From Bolinopsis microptera (taxonomy: Eukaryota > Ctenophora > Tentaculata > Lobata > Bolinopsidae): 64,000 nt of DNA. Of the stretch, positions 58,401 to 64,000 are shown piece after piece. Position 1 is the first letter of the stretch; every line of letters starts with the position of its first letter. A program made the translations under genes and the position numbers. The notes below the pieces were generated by a model. The model searched no databases. It was given only the letters and a program-made list of their open reading frames with translations, and was not told the origin of the DNA. The stretch is taken from positions 13,667,453 to 13,731,452 of the forward strand of contig NC_087084.1 in the NCBI RefSeq assembly GCF_026151205.1. The letters are read 5' to 3'.

Positions 58401-60771
58401 AGAACCAACGTCCTCATGTTAAATACCTTTAAAACTAAATACCTTAAATACTTTAATAATAGTAAATACCTAGATTTACAACATCATTCTAACTTTTGAA
58501 CACTTACTTTTGTCCATGTTGTCCACCACATACTCCCTAAGCACGTGCAGTATTCTGATTGTCTGTCTAGCCAGGAGCTTTGGGTACTGCTGGACCTGAT
58601 AAGTCATAAGGATTTAATATGTGAGTTTTATACGTCATATTATCTTGCTTTTTACTTTTTTATATTAATTATTGAATCATAATGGTTCTTTTTCTTATGA
58701 AACTATTGAGCATAATTATAATGCATTGTTTATTCATAGTTTGAGCATGAATAGCTTTGTTTAAAATATTTCTATCAATATAATAATAATAATAAAATTT
58801 GGTAGCTTAAACACAAAATCTAAGCCCAGTGGATAAACCACAAAACTTATGCTCTATTGTGTGAAACAAAGATACTAGATCAAGATAACTATCAAGGAGT
58901 GTATGCATAGGTCATAAAAAGTTTTGGAACGAAGATGACATGCTTATGAAGCGAGTTAACAGTCTTTAAATTGCTAATAAGTTCAAAAATATCATGACAT
59001 TAGGTTGCATCCTAAACAGTTTAATATCGTTATTATTATTCTAACAACCTAAACAGCAGAATCACAATTATTGCATTGCTGGATTACTTTTAAGTAGTCA
59101 CTAAATATTGATAAAACGCGAGTGATGAAAAATGAAATTAATACAATATATTCACTGATAAAGACACAGCAAACTTAAGAATAAAACTACATTAAAACTT
59201 ACCCAGAGGTTAGTCTACATATCTTACCTCGTATTGATAAAAACATTGCCGAGCTTTCGTGAAACACGTCTTGATAAACTCGTTATGTCTAACAAACTGA
59301 AATGAATTTGACCGATTGAAACCTTTAATTCGAAACCTTTAATTTGAGACCTTAAATTCGAGACCTTTAATTTGAGACCTTAAATATACTTACCCTATCA
59401 TAACCTTACATATTATAACAATAATAATAAATTGAAGTTTAATAACACCACTATTAAAATAAACAGATAAACTTATACAGTACTCAGTGCAGCAGTGTTT
59501 AATCTAGTCATCCCAGAAACTTTCATAATATAATACTTGAAAATATATCGTTTATACTAAAAACAGACTTATGTTCCTGGAAGAACCTTAATGTTACATT
59601 CCCAAGCCCTATACTTTAAGTAGAAAATTGATGAATCATGATCATATTGAAAAATTAATTACAAGCTAATTGATCAGTTAATTAATTAATTACTCATCAA
59701 ATCACCTGGTTAGTAACAGTAGCACTACTGTAGATATCTTTGAGAAGTGCTATAGAATACTCAGTCAGCTCCTCTCTACCTTCTATCACTAATCGCCAGA
59801 TGTAATCAGTTCCTGAGTTGATGTTAATAGAATGATTAACTAATTGGTAATTAACTAATTAAGTTGGTGATAAACTTAATAAATATAATTGTTAACTAAT
59901 TGATTAATCGATTGATAAAGATTTTTGGATTATGACCAACAGCAAAAAAAAAGGATTCCCAACACTGCATTGCATGATAGTCTTGATTCTTGATCCCTAA
60001 ATAAAGTCTTGTGTCGCAGACCCCCCGCCCCCCGCCCCCAGCCCTCCGCAGAACTTCTTACCAATAAAAGGTTCGCATTCCTCATCCGGTAGTTTCTGAC
60101 TGTTCTTTGTTTCTCTGATCTCATTCTCATTAACTTCTTTGAAATAGTTCTCGAAACATCTGCAACATTATAAAGATTGTAAAGGAATAGGCTAGGCTGA
60201 GTAATAAGCTTTATCAATTGGCTCTAGTCGTGAAACAGATTTTAAACAAGGATCCCATTAACATGATTAAATTACATGCTTAAAACACTAATACCATACA
60301 TTGAATTGTGAAGGTTCGGCGAATAATATTATATAATAATATCATATAATAATATTATGTTATGATATTATATTATAAACCTTAGTCCTGGTTCGGTGTA
60401 GGTGGCAGGGTCGAGTGCTAACATTTTCTCCACGAACAGTTGCCTACTAACACAGGCCTCTATGTCTGAGTCTTCCCCCACTAACTCTCCAAACCTGAGG
60501 AGTGTTCCTTACTTACTTTTTAATACTTTCAACACTATAATAATACCAAATAATTTGCGAACATGATTGTGATGTAGTGACATTGAAACGTTGACCAATT
60601 TCCTTTGTCCCAAAAGAGCATTTTCTCTTTATCGGAATACAATATTATGTTATTATCAGAAATTTTCATCAGAAACATTACTTTTAAACCTTAAAGAACT
60701 TACCATTATACATGTGTGCAATAAAGTCTATGAATTTCATTAAAATAATATTCACAGCTTCATTAGCCATG
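25953..60771 (-). CDS. USP9X: USP9X / fat facets-type ubiquitin carboxyl-terminal hydrolase (5' end beyond the window)
   Basis: This large cytoplasmic deubiquitinase removes ubiquitin from proteins; family members act on endocytosis, polarity and signalling substrates. I placed 42 minus-strand coding exons by aligning translated segments with remembered human USP9X. Every junction is GT–AG and every phase agrees, giving about 1,896 residues of a family that is normally about 2,550, so roughly the first quarter lies right of the window. Numbered within the visible part, catalytic Cys is about 852 ([18 protein letters not shown]), His about 1145 ([14 protein letters not shown]) and Asp about 1168 (WYRFDDVDV). 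Zinc-ribbon pairs are CKDC and CELC. The protein ends SVDAE-stop at 25953. Exons are listed in the three segment entries. Introns carry minisatellites and other genes. The exact first visible exon and the poly(A) site are uncertain; identity is very secure. Confidence 0.95.
26098..26300 (-). repeat. Coding 21-bp repeat (QNTSGST heptads) in the last exon
   Basis: About nine in-frame copies of a 21-bp unit encode Gln-Asn-Thr-Ser-Gly/Ser-Ser-Thr near the protein's C terminus, with A-for-T and S-for-G variants and a trailing Ser run. The unit is a multiple of three, so copy-number changes keep the frame. In a cytoplasmic protein the NTS sequons would not be glycosylated; a flexible, phosphorylatable tail is my inference. 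Confidence 0.9.
27010..27617. repeat. 20-bp array rich in TGACGTCA (left part)
   Basis: Tandem units of about 20 bp (gtgacgtcacgttagggggt and variants with gtgaggggt or ttgagggttgtgatgtcac) begin about ten bases from the 3' splice site at 27009. Some eighteen units keep the exact palindrome TGACGTCA, the CREB/ATF consensus. The array is interrupted by the LINE and resumes at 31797. Confidence 0.9.
27618..31795 (-). mobile_element. Intact-looking non-LTR retrotransposon (LINE)
   Basis: The element sits inside the 20-bp array in an intron of the USP9X-like gene, in the same orientation. Its 3' end (left) is a short tail of three units of tgtgtaatcc, and its 5' end (right) has about 100 bp of leader before the single ORF. 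Matching array sequence on both sides shows it jumped into a pre-existing array. No ORF1 is visible. Short 3' tandem tails instead of poly(A) are known in CR1/L2/I-type LINEs; the exact clade is not determined. Element ends are estimated to within about 20 bp. Confidence 0.9.
27758..31684 (-). CDS. LINE endonuclease–reverse transcriptase polyprotein (1308 aa)
   Basis: This is one uninterrupted ORF. Residues about 18–280 form an apurinic-type endonuclease ([28 protein letters not shown] at about 162–171, SDHKPL at about 273). Residues about 580–840 form the reverse transcriptase, with FVDFKKAFD (about 668), [13 protein letters not shown] (about 726) and [10 protein letters not shown] at about 765–774. 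The usual YADD is here WADD, a variant I recall in several invertebrate LINEs. A C-terminal stretch near 1165–1200 has CGWC…H…C, a zinc-knuckle-like motif. The protein nicks target DNA and reverse-transcribes its own RNA at the nick. Lack of stops suggests recent insertion and possible activity. The start Met lies just before the endonuclease, with no upstream frame seen. Confidence 0.93.
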   Translation of the reverse strand: MTRNTQKNTQVSINKNSIKILSWNIQSPSSVDGSKFEIESFQNVIKDHDIACLQEIRREVHLVGYRSICNIRKDGKSGGVGILIKNELIEGIEFIKNTECSDYLVCRLDKDFFNLSEDTFIVNVYIRPFNSSASNPTDNGKDALKNIEDVVNELREEGEVILCGDFNSRIGQKTGMIREDSTNVVPLPDDYEPDNFLPRNSLDSITNTYGTHFLNLVKHNQLTILNGRTLGDLVGNFTSIQKNGCSVIDYIAVTNSTKIRINYFKILTFTEHSDHKPLSTELQCNRFAINKCAPLQDTYQTAPTRYIINEENKDDFFEAQSENLSLTLIHELQSNIDLLTNQNILADNDRNYETELKDINKRLSEHLRDMASKCFKQTKPPKKSHTSNKPWFNWKTRLGKREFRKATDATSKFPSNNLIRENYYLVKGSYKRLKNSAKNEFFARMNEDIEGGKILNWQSFKKLKNQKKETLNFDSHDMNRFETFFGNLYSDNHKTINENKKVSMIDQADLINQGATHPESLNSLITKTELDSSIKSLKNGKASSLDMINNEIIKSLDTNHKLIMLNLFNACFSQGIYPWNVSIISPLHKKGNKSDPDNYRAVAVSSVIGKLFSTILLERLIRFRSENCPDPPNQLGFTKKAQTYDHILTMKTIASKYKLLGKPVYAVFVDFKKAFDSVCRQALFLKLAKNGITGNFYNVLKNMYSNSYAYIKLSGHLSKRFQIRKGTEQGHPLSPDLFKVFLSDMSCLLDFPNCPVLSNLTVSHLLWADDLILLSLDQETTQKQLNILGNFCKEWGIEINELKTQAVIFGKKTLKQDIQNIKFTLNGSNLEIVDSYCYLGFELHQSGQVQIAQQNLKTKAMRAFFGLKRVVMRSKLSFKALLTLFDSLIKPILLYGAPIWTPTSTINKSLCKTINSTEATATNLLKKISASLQERVHISFLKWALGVHRKASNVGVWGETGRIPLIYQSIRLTLNYFKRLNTKSKSNSFVTAAVKEQKSLNLPWYRYIKPLLELDEIYKLDHVTAHRILNTNAANKAAPNPVSDHKLLKDSLINQSNFSQSIKPLCSKKYRIPKIIEALTNQFKKCWQYQKSTSSKLSFYHSIKHTFNREPYLYLCKGFSRRYSTTKLRISAHDLHIERGRYSNTPREQRLCGWCQSSMGVETIEDESHVLYICDLYSKQRSKLVKNLSQMPIIEISNEITDSSNINETNLKDHLMEILSPYSTVIPQNHQSLHIHCHRSLDIQPNTPQYTQFQERRSYAVNCVCTFFLRCSEERNSFTEDTRQRNSNARNLNNFTINLVRTSRISHN
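31797..31996. repeat. 20-bp array rich in TGACGTCA (right part)
   Basis: This is the continuation of the array at 27010–27617 on the other side of the LINE, with about eight exact TGACGTCA units. A short (ggattaaac)n run follows at about 32043. Confidence 0.88.
32928..32987. repeat. Three TGACGTCA units against a 5' splice site
   Basis: Three spaced copies of gtgacgtcac(a/g) with about 20-bp periodicity end at the donor of the exon 32988–33133 (minus-strand GTGAGTGTGGCGTGACGTCAC). This is the same octamer as in the arrays of the 27.0–32.0 kb intron. Confidence 0.75.
33134..33249. other. Left end of the large nested-gene intron
   Basis: This is intron sequence between the 3' splice site at 33134 and the inverted ShK copy. 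It contains nothing recognisable. Confidence 0.4.
33250..33560 (-). pseudogene. Inverted partial copy of the ShK-type gene
   Basis: Read on the minus strand, this is a close match to the part of the plus-strand ShK-type gene around 37545–37815 (shared wording [20 protein letters not shown] and the following acidic linker and second domain start). It is a broken fragment and is treated as a fossil. Together with the complete gene it forms inverted repeats of roughly 270–300 bp on either side of the NERD–helicase gene. Confidence 0.85.
33561..34195. promoter_or_regulatory. Presumed upstream region of the NERD–helicase gene
   Basis: This AT-rich stretch lies between the inverted ShK copy and the start codon at 34196. 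A small ttggaaagttgccaa duplication lies near 33741–33770 and a palindromic taattaataattaatattaa run near 34064–34090. No clear TATA box or other element could be assigned, so the promoter role is only positional. Confidence 0.3.
34196..36555 (+). CDS. NERD-like nuclease fused to a superfamily 1 helicase-like ATPase
   Basis: There are two exons: 34196–34250 ([18 protein letters not shown] plus one base, donor GTAAGC) and 34358–36555 (acceptor TTTTCAG), giving about 750 residues. Residues about 80–155 resemble a NERD/PD-(D/E)xK nuclease, with candidate catalytic Asp137 in ECDFVVIG and Glu150/Lys152 in IIEVKN. The ATPase has Walker A GPAGSGKT (about 368–375), Walker B VFVDDSQ (about 481–487), an arginine-containing LNLRNT (about 555–560) and a C-terminal SVEYPAVIV…YLEISRAR (about 683–712) matching UvrD-like motifs V–VI. 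A KxxC/CKLC cluster lies near 110–126. NERD–helicase fusions are known mainly in bacteria, where some are linked to DNA processing or defence; the role here is unknown. The gene is nested in a USP9X-like intron on the opposite strand. Possible AATAAA signals occur near 36853 and 36893. Confidence 0.8.
36556..37272. other. Spacer between the two nested plus-strand genes
   Basis: This AT-rich stretch includes the likely 3' untranslated part of the helicase gene. A perfect 12-bp-arm hairpin (ctaactaacgag, loop aag, ctcgttagttag) lies at 37143–37169, preceded by another partial copy of its arm at about 37122–37140. Confidence 0.45.
37475..38035 (+). CDS. Triple ShK-type cysteine-rich protein
   Basis: The open frame encodes 186 residues with three six-cysteine units at about 6–46, 88–132 and 140–184. 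Each ends in the ShKT-like spacing C-x3-C-x2-C (LTCRNC, VTCGSC, LTCDIC). An acidic linker with four or five DNDA repeats joins units 1 and 2. ShKT domains occur in secreted enzymes and peptides of cnidarians and nematodes; toxicity is not implied. The true 5' end is not resolved: a signal-peptide-like start with a donor-like GTGAGT is at 37273–37304, but I could not link it. A candidate AATAAA is near 38244. The gene lies in a USP9X-like intron on the opposite strand and has an inverted partial copy at 33250–33560. Confidence 0.75.
   Translation: MDDTECVDTDSTGTCAYLEEEFNLCSPTSLMYSSMVAHCALTCRNCEEQQEEGENNDTDNDADNDADNDADNDAEEDSDGRQDDDPGCVDFLVSETAPDPTLNCQTFQHLCNDPSAIGQRVYSECPVTCGSCRQDDDPVCEDVLANAKSPDPTLNCQTFKHYCEEDGNVAERVKAECRLTCDICQL
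38404..38512. repeat. TGACGTCA repeat next to a 3' splice site
   Basis: Four copies of TGACGTCA with about 20–25-bp spacing (aatgacgtcacgtga, ggtgacgtcacgtta and similar) start two bases beyond the acceptor of the exon 38297–38402. Confidence 0.8.
38785..38879. repeat. 19-bp repeat anchored at a 5' splice site
   Basis: Read on the gene strand, the donor GTTAGTTCTTAATAAG of exon 38880–39038 is the first copy of a unit of about 17–19 bp (TTAGTTCTTAATAAGYGAA) repeated about five times into the intron. Confidence 0.85.
39677..39699. repeat. Poly(C) tract of 23 bases
   Basis: An uninterrupted run of C (G on the gene strand) lies in the intron between exons 39834–40013 and 39210–39343. Length is prone to sequencing error. 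Confidence 0.85.
40014..40595. other. Intron sequence upstream of the nested secreted-peptide gene
   Basis: A purine-rich ggggttgggggtgataaa stretch lies at 40080–40150. The ORF at 40164–40382 on the minus strand shows no family resemblance. The octamer TGACGTCA occurs at about 40597, some 80 bases before the start codon of the nested gene. Confidence 0.4.
40681..40896 (+). CDS. Small secreted cysteine-rich protein (71 aa)
   Basis: An ORF starting [20 protein letters not shown] has a clear signal peptide (residues 1–20), followed by a mature part of about 51 residues with six cysteines (EEC, GPC, GSC, RQC, VRC, SDC), enough for three disulfides. The phrase WVTSGPC…GSCRR is faintly thrombospondin-repeat-like but too short to assign. 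The stop codon overlaps a canonical AATAAA (ctaataaag), and TGACGTCA lies about 80 bases upstream. It is nested, antisense, in the USP9X-like intron 40014–41192. Composition and signal peptide support a real gene; there is no homologue I can name. Confidence 0.55.
   Translation: MRFLVAVYLVCFLSVFSVLSQEECEVWVTSGPCTTHSGSCRRPVKRQCLDDHMFWYTEVRDVRCEDSDCEH
41193..47392 (-). CDS. USP9X: USP9X-like gene: catalytic USP domain exons
   Basis: There are eight exons: 47172–47392 (Cys box [15 protein letters not shown]), 46681–46931 ([24 protein letters not shown]), 46345–46432, 45681–45799 (CELC, then KKVDTVKR and LAIQLKR), 42605–42747 ([20 protein letters not shown]), 42447–42496, 41780–41923 (His box GGHYYSYI, then FDD) and 41193–41480 ([14 protein letters not shown]). 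The thumb–palm–finger order matches human USP9X. Between the Cys box and the fingers the human acidic insert is replaced by a Glu/Lys/Gly-rich run ([20 protein letters not shown]). After FYER comes a Pro/Glu-rich linker not in human. All three catalytic residues are present, so the enzyme should be active. The intron between 45681 and 42747 is inflated by a 22-bp array. Confidence 0.95.
42000..42446. repeat. (aactaactaa)n-type array anchored at a 5' splice site
   Basis: Imperfect units of 4–9 bp (taaactaac) fill the intron. On the gene strand the donor of exon 42447–42496 reads GTTAGTTGGTTTAGTTAGTT, so the splice site is itself the edge of the array. Confidence 0.9.
42747..45428. repeat. 22-bp minisatellite copied from a 3' splice site
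   Basis: About 120 near-perfect copies of ggtcatgtgacgagttaaacc(t) fill the intron. On the gene strand each unit reads CACATGACCAG followed by GTTTAAC; the true exon start at 42747 reads CACATGACCAG then GTTTGGC. The array thus begins at the acceptor and consists of repeats of that junction. Rare variants (cacgtgac, ggccatg, gatcatg) are scattered. Confidence 0.95.
45453..45570. repeat. (GA)n microsatellite
   Basis: About 50–55 GA dinucleotides with a G-rich start lie between the 22-bp array and exon 45681–45799. Confidence 0.95.
46619..46638. repeat. Poly(G) tract of 20 bases
   Basis: This is a G run in the intron just before the donor of exon 46681–46931. A (gaaagt)n patch lies nearby at 46440–46490. 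Confidence 0.85.
47466..60771 (-). CDS. USP9X: USP9X-like gene: exons for the helical region before the catalytic domain
   Basis: There are 23 exons in gene order: 60704–60771 (least sure), 60381–60486, 60062–60159, 59706–59812, 59228–59296, 58508–58595, 57699–57805, 57335–57456, 56794–56954, 54658–54780, 54421–54503, 53684–53846, 53409–53560, 53115–53193, 52627–52724, 52148–52267, 51165–51296, 50156–50258, 49494–49606, 48957–49023, 47941–48071, 47751–47828, 47466–47619. Guiding matches to the human protein include [20 protein letters not shown] (human LDYLWRVVIQSNDD), the ubiquitin-like stretch around [14 protein letters not shown], a Ser-rich linker [22 protein letters not shown], and [17 protein letters not shown]. 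Known roles of this region are scaffolding and substrate contact. The acidic segment encoded at 54421–54503 is poorly conserved. Exon phases are consistent throughout. Confidence 0.9.
48072..48956. other. Intron with two hairpins and a GC-rich repeat
   Basis: Two perfect adjacent hairpins occupy 48271–48301 (15-bp arms, one-base loop) and 48301–48327 (11-bp arms, loop cttct). A GC-rich patch at 48600–48780 (accgcgcggggtagcgcgc, gtggcgcgcgg) resembles in texture the gcgcg-rich DNA at 17.0–17.3 kb and may be a dispersed repeat. No gene is seen. Confidence 0.55.
49024..49493. other. Intron without recognisable genes
   Basis: A simple actagtactactac/tagtagta run, partly palindromic, lies at about 49400–49460. 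The plus-strand ORFs at 49108–49459 are low-complexity and not supported. Confidence 0.45.
49640..49914. repeat. 10-bp minisatellite
   Basis: About 27 copies of ggtaatatgt with ggtaacatgt variants fill the intron between exons 50156–50258 and 49494–49606. The ORFs of HIT/YYH-type repeats in this array are artefacts. Confidence 0.95.
50601..51189 (-). repeat. 35-bp array: 17 tandem copies of an exon end with its 5' splice site
   Basis: On the gene strand each unit is GTTTGTTATT + GTGCTCCAGTCAGTTTGTCC + GACAG; the last 24 or so bases repeat the end of exon 51165–51296 and the first bases repeat its donor. Donor sites CAG|GTTTGT recur every 35 bp from 51165 down; the seventeenth, at 50605, is CAG|GTATCA. 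No stop codon occurs in any of the three forward frames across the array. Use of the 1st, 4th, 7th, 10th, 13th or 16th donor keeps the frame with the next exon, adding 35 residues per three units. Confidence 0.93.
51297..52147. other. Intron with 11-bp repeats
   Basis: About eight copies of atcaactaatt occupy roughly 51747–51835. They are followed by three copies of an aacacgtgtataattaacaaacgtattatc unit (given here only by its parts aacacgtgta and acaaacgta). No gene is seen. Confidence 0.6.
52553..52626. repeat. 11-bp repeat anchored at a 5' splice site
   Basis: On the gene strand the donor of exon 52627–52724 reads GTAATTAGTTGATAATTAGT and continues as about six ATTAGTTGATA units. The same unit recurs in the neighbouring intron at 51747–51835. 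Confidence 0.85.
53847..54290. repeat. 26–27-bp minisatellite starting at a 3' splice site
   Basis: About seventeen units of tagttgggaactgggggtat plus a variable tail (cgggggt or gtgggttt) lie here. On the gene strand each unit holds GATACCCCCAG or CATACCCCCAG; the true acceptor before exon 53684–53846 is GATACCCCAG. The array therefore begins at, and repeats, the acceptor. Confidence 0.93.
54391..54410. repeat. Poly(G) tract of 20 bases
   Basis: This is an uninterrupted G run directly beside the exon 54421–54503 donor. Confidence 0.85.
54811..56600. repeat. 20-bp minisatellite
   Basis: About 89 near-perfect copies of acacgtagttaccataactt lie here, with accGtaactt variants in blocks (for example 55100–55330 and 55500–55690) and a few acacgttg or acacttag variants at the right end. 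The array fills the intron between exons 56794–56954 and 54658–54780. Clustering of variants shows local spread of mutated units. Confidence 0.97.
56955..57334. other. Intron, AT-rich
   Basis: Four loose copies of a ttattagttattagttaaataac phrase (quoted by parts ttattagttat and tagttaaataac) lie at 57180–57290. Otherwise nothing is recognised. Confidence 0.5.
57838..58205. repeat. 16-bp minisatellite
   Basis: About 23 copies of gggggttacatgttga (with acaggttga variants) lie between exons 58508–58595 and 57699–57805. Confidence 0.93.
58206..58228. repeat. Poly(G) tract of 23 bases
   Basis: This G run closes the 16-bp array and precedes a perfect hairpin. Confidence 0.85.
58244..58295. other. 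Perfect 21-bp-arm hairpin
   Basis: The sequences gagcactgagccccagataa(t) at 58244–58264 and its exact complement at 58275–58295 flank the ten-base loop gagagggcgt. It is intronic and too short for a canonical pre-miRNA. Confidence 0.9.
58596..59705. other. Introns around exon 59228–59296, no other content seen
   Basis: This is plain AT-rich intron DNA apart from the 69-bp exon. A short aatttgagacctttaattcg-type duplication lies near 59320–59385. Confidence 0.45.
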
Positions 60772-60910
60772 CTCATATTGACATAATATGGTATCCGCCA
60801 CCCACTTCTTAACTTTACAACAACATATTATAGTATGCTGTATGTATCATCATCAGGATATAAATATCTGAGAGAATATTACGTTCCCTGTGACCTGCAT
60901 CTCTCTTTTT

Positions 60911-63900
60911 GAAGATGATAAAACACGTACCATGTGAAGATGATAAAACACGTACCATGTGAAGATGATAAAACACGTACCATCTGAAGATGATAAAACA
61001 CGTACCATCCGAAGATGATAAAACACGTACCATCTGAAGATGATAAAACACGTACCATCCGAAGATGATAAAACACGTACCATCTGAAGATGATAAAACA
61101 CGTACCATCTTAAGATGATAAAACACGTACCATCTGAAGATGATAAAACACGTACCATCCGAAGATGATAAAACACGTACCATCCGAAGATGATAAAACA
61201 CGTACCATCTGAAGATGATAAAACACGTACCATCTTAAGATGATAAAACACGTACCATCTGAAGATGATAAAACACGTACCATCCGAAGATGATAAAACA
61301 CGTACCATCTGAAGATGATAAAACACGTACCATCTGAAGATGATAAAACACGTACCATCTGAAGATGATAAAACACGTACCATCTGAAGATGATAAAACA
61401 CGTACCATCTGAAGATGATAAAACACGTACCATCTGAAGATGATAAAACACGTACCATCTGAAGATGATAAAACACGTACCATCTGAAGATGATAAAACA
61501 CGTACCATCTGAAGATGATAAAACACGTACCATCTGAAGATGATAAAACACGTACCATCTGAAGATGATAAAACACGTACCATCTGAAGATGATAAAACA
61601 CTTACCATCTGAAGATGATAAAACACTTACCATCTGAAGATGATAAAACACGTACCATCTGAAGATGATAAAACACGTACCATCTGAAGATGATAAAACA
61701 CGTACCATCTGAAGATGATAAAACACGTACCATGTGAAGATGATAAAACACGTACCATGTGAAGATGATAAAACACGTACCATGTGAAGATGATAAAACA
61801 CGTACCATCTTAAGATGATAAAACACGTACCATCTGAAGAGGATAAAACACGTACCATCTGAAGATGATAAAACACGTACCATCTGAAGATGATAAAACA
61901 CGTACCATCTGAAGATGATAAAACACGTACCATCTGAAGATGATAAAACACTTACCATCTGAAGATGATAAAACACGTACCATCTGAAGAGGATAAAACA
62001 CGTACCATCTGAAGATGATAAAACACGTACCATCTGAAGATGATAAAACACGTACCATCTGAAGATGATAAAACACGTACCATCTGAAGATGATAAAACA
62101 CGTACCATCTTAAGATGATAAAACACGTACCATCTGAAGATGATAAAACACGTACCATCTGAAGATGATAAAACACGTACCATCTGAAGATGATAAAACA
62201 CGTACCATCTGAAGATGATAAAACACGTACCATCTGAAGATGATAAAACACGTACCATCTTAAGATGATAAAACACGTACCATCTGAAGAGGATAAAACA
62301 CGTACCATCTGAAGATGATAAAACACGTACCATCTGAAGATGATAAAACACGTACCATCTGAAGATGATAAAACACGTACCATGTGAAGATGATAAAACA
62401 CGTACCATGTGAAGATGATAAAACACGTACCATGTGAAGATGATAAAACACGTACCATCTTAAGATGATAAAACACGTACCATCTGAAGATGATAAAACA
62501 CGTACCATCTGAAGATGATAAAACACGTACCATCTGAAGATGATAAAACACGTACCATCTGAAGATGATAAAACACGTACCATGTGAAGATGATAAAACA
62601 CGTACCATGTGAAGATGATAAAACACGTACCATCTGAAAATGATAAAACACGTACCATCTGAAGATGATAAAACACGTACCATCTGAAGATGATAAAACA
62701 CGTACCATCTTAAGATGATAAAACACGTACCATCTGAAGATGATAAAACACGTACCATCTTAAGATGATAAAACACGTACCATCTGAAGATGATAAAACA
62801 CGTACCATCTGAAGATGATAAAACACGTACCATCTGAAGATGATAAAACACGTACCATCTGAAGATGATAAAACACGTACCATCTGAAGATGATAAAACA
62901 CGTACCATCTTAAGATGATAAAACACGTACCATCTGAAGATGATAAAACACGTACCATCTGAAGATGATAAAACACGTACCATCTGAAGATGATAAAACA
63001 CGTACCATCTTAAGATGATAAAACACGTACCATCTGAAGAGGATAAAACACGTACCATCTGAAGATGATAAAACACGTACCATCTGAAGACGATAAAACA
63101 CGTACCATCTGAAGATGATAAAACACGTACCATCTGAAAATGATAAAACACGTACCATCTGAAGATGATAAAACACGTACCATCTGAAGATGATAAAACA
63201 CGTACCATCTTAAGATGATAAAACACGTACCATCTGAAGATGATAAAACACGTACCATCTGAAGATGATAAAACACGTACCATGTGAAGATGATAAAACA
63301 CGTACCATGTGAAGATGATAAAACACGTACCATCTTAAGATGATAAAACACGTACCATCTTAAGATGATAAAACACGTACCATCTGAAGATGATAAAACA
63401 CGTACCATCTTAAGATGATAAAACACGTACCATCTGAAGATGATAAAACACGTACCATCTGAAGATGATAAAACACGTACCATGTGAAGATGATAAAACA
63501 CGTACCATCTGAAGATGATAAAACACGTACCATCTGAAGATGATAAAACACGTACCATCTGAAGATGATAAAACACGTACCATCTGAAGACGATAAAACA
63601 CGTACCATCTGAAGATGATAAAACACGTACCATCTGAAATGATAAAACACGTACCATCTGAAGATGATAAAACACGTACCATCTGAAGATGATAAAACAC
63701 GTACCATCTTAAGATGATAAAACACGTACCATCTGAAGATGATAAAACACGTACCATCTTAAGATGATAAAACACGTACCATCTGAAGATGATAAAACAC
63801 GTACCATCTGAAGATGATAAAACACGTACCATCTGAAGATGATAAAACACGTACCATCTTAAGATGATAAAACACGTACCATCTGAAGATGATAAAACAC

Positions 63901-64000
63901 GTACCATCTTAAGATGATAAAACACGTACCATCTGAAGATGATAAAACACGTACCATCTGAAGATGATAAAACACGTACCATCTGAAGATGATAAAACAC
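60911..64000. repeat. 25-bp minisatellite continuing past the window
   Basis: More than 120 near-perfect copies of gaagatgataaaacacgtac + catct lie here, with catgt, catcc and cttaag variants interspersed. On the gene strand each unit carries TTTTATCATCTTCAG followed by ATG and GTACGTG, that is, a good 3' splice site and a good 5' splice site three bases apart. It lies just upstream of the first visible USP9X-like exon and is probably intronic. All three gene-strand frames are open for long stretches because the unit has no stop and 25 is not a multiple of three. Confidence 0.96.

Noticed and set aside
60815-64000. Long minus-strand ORFs (up to 449 codons) with MVRVLSSSDGTCFIIF-type repeats
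   Set aside because: They are read through a 25-bp array with no stop in any frame; all three frames are open, which is a property of the unit, not of a protein.

Overview
The window is animal nuclear DNA. It is AT-rich, carries GT–AG introns throughout, and holds a nearly complete metazoan-type USP9X (fat facets) deubiquitinase gene. Proteins with ShK-type cysteine patterns, a LINE, many minisatellites and a Polinton-like polymerase point to a non-vertebrate, probably marine animal. A cnidarian or another early-branching lineage is my guess, not shown.

Layout. 1–5.1 kb: minus-strand pieces of a virus-like family B DNA polymerase (Polinton/Maverick type), cut by the left edge. 5.6–17.4 kb: no host gene seen. 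It holds a 31-bp array, a 165-bp satellite, a three-copy dispersed repeat, a perfect 143-bp-arm palindrome, a LINE tail fragment and GC-rich repeats. 17.4–26.1 kb: a tandem array of a 1.81-kb unit, which is an amplified 3' end of the USP9X-like gene (its last codons plus 3' flank). 26.0–60.8 kb: the gene itself on the minus strand. I placed 42 coding exons whose splice phases all agree, giving about 1,896 residues. The N-terminal part lies beyond the right edge. 60.9–64 kb: a 25-bp minisatellite running off the window.

The gene's introns are crowded. One holds an uninterrupted LINE (1308-codon ORF) lying inside a TGACGTCA-rich 20-bp array. One holds, on the opposite strand, a NERD-nuclease/superfamily 1 helicase-like gene and a triple ShK-type gene, with an inverted partial copy of the ShK gene on the other side of the helicase gene. 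One holds a small secreted cysteine-rich gene. Most large minisatellites start exactly at, or within a few bases of, a splice site. In one intron the exon end plus 5' splice site is copied 17 times at 35-bp spacing. In another, a 22-bp unit matching the 3' splice site is copied about 120 times. This splice-site-anchored expansion, the amplified gene tail and the nested NERD-helicase gene are the observations most worth a second look.

Gene relations: the USP9X-like protein is a complete deubiquitinase by its visible motifs (Cys, His and Asp boxes and zinc-ribbon cysteines). The nested plus-strand genes look independent of it and share only the locus.
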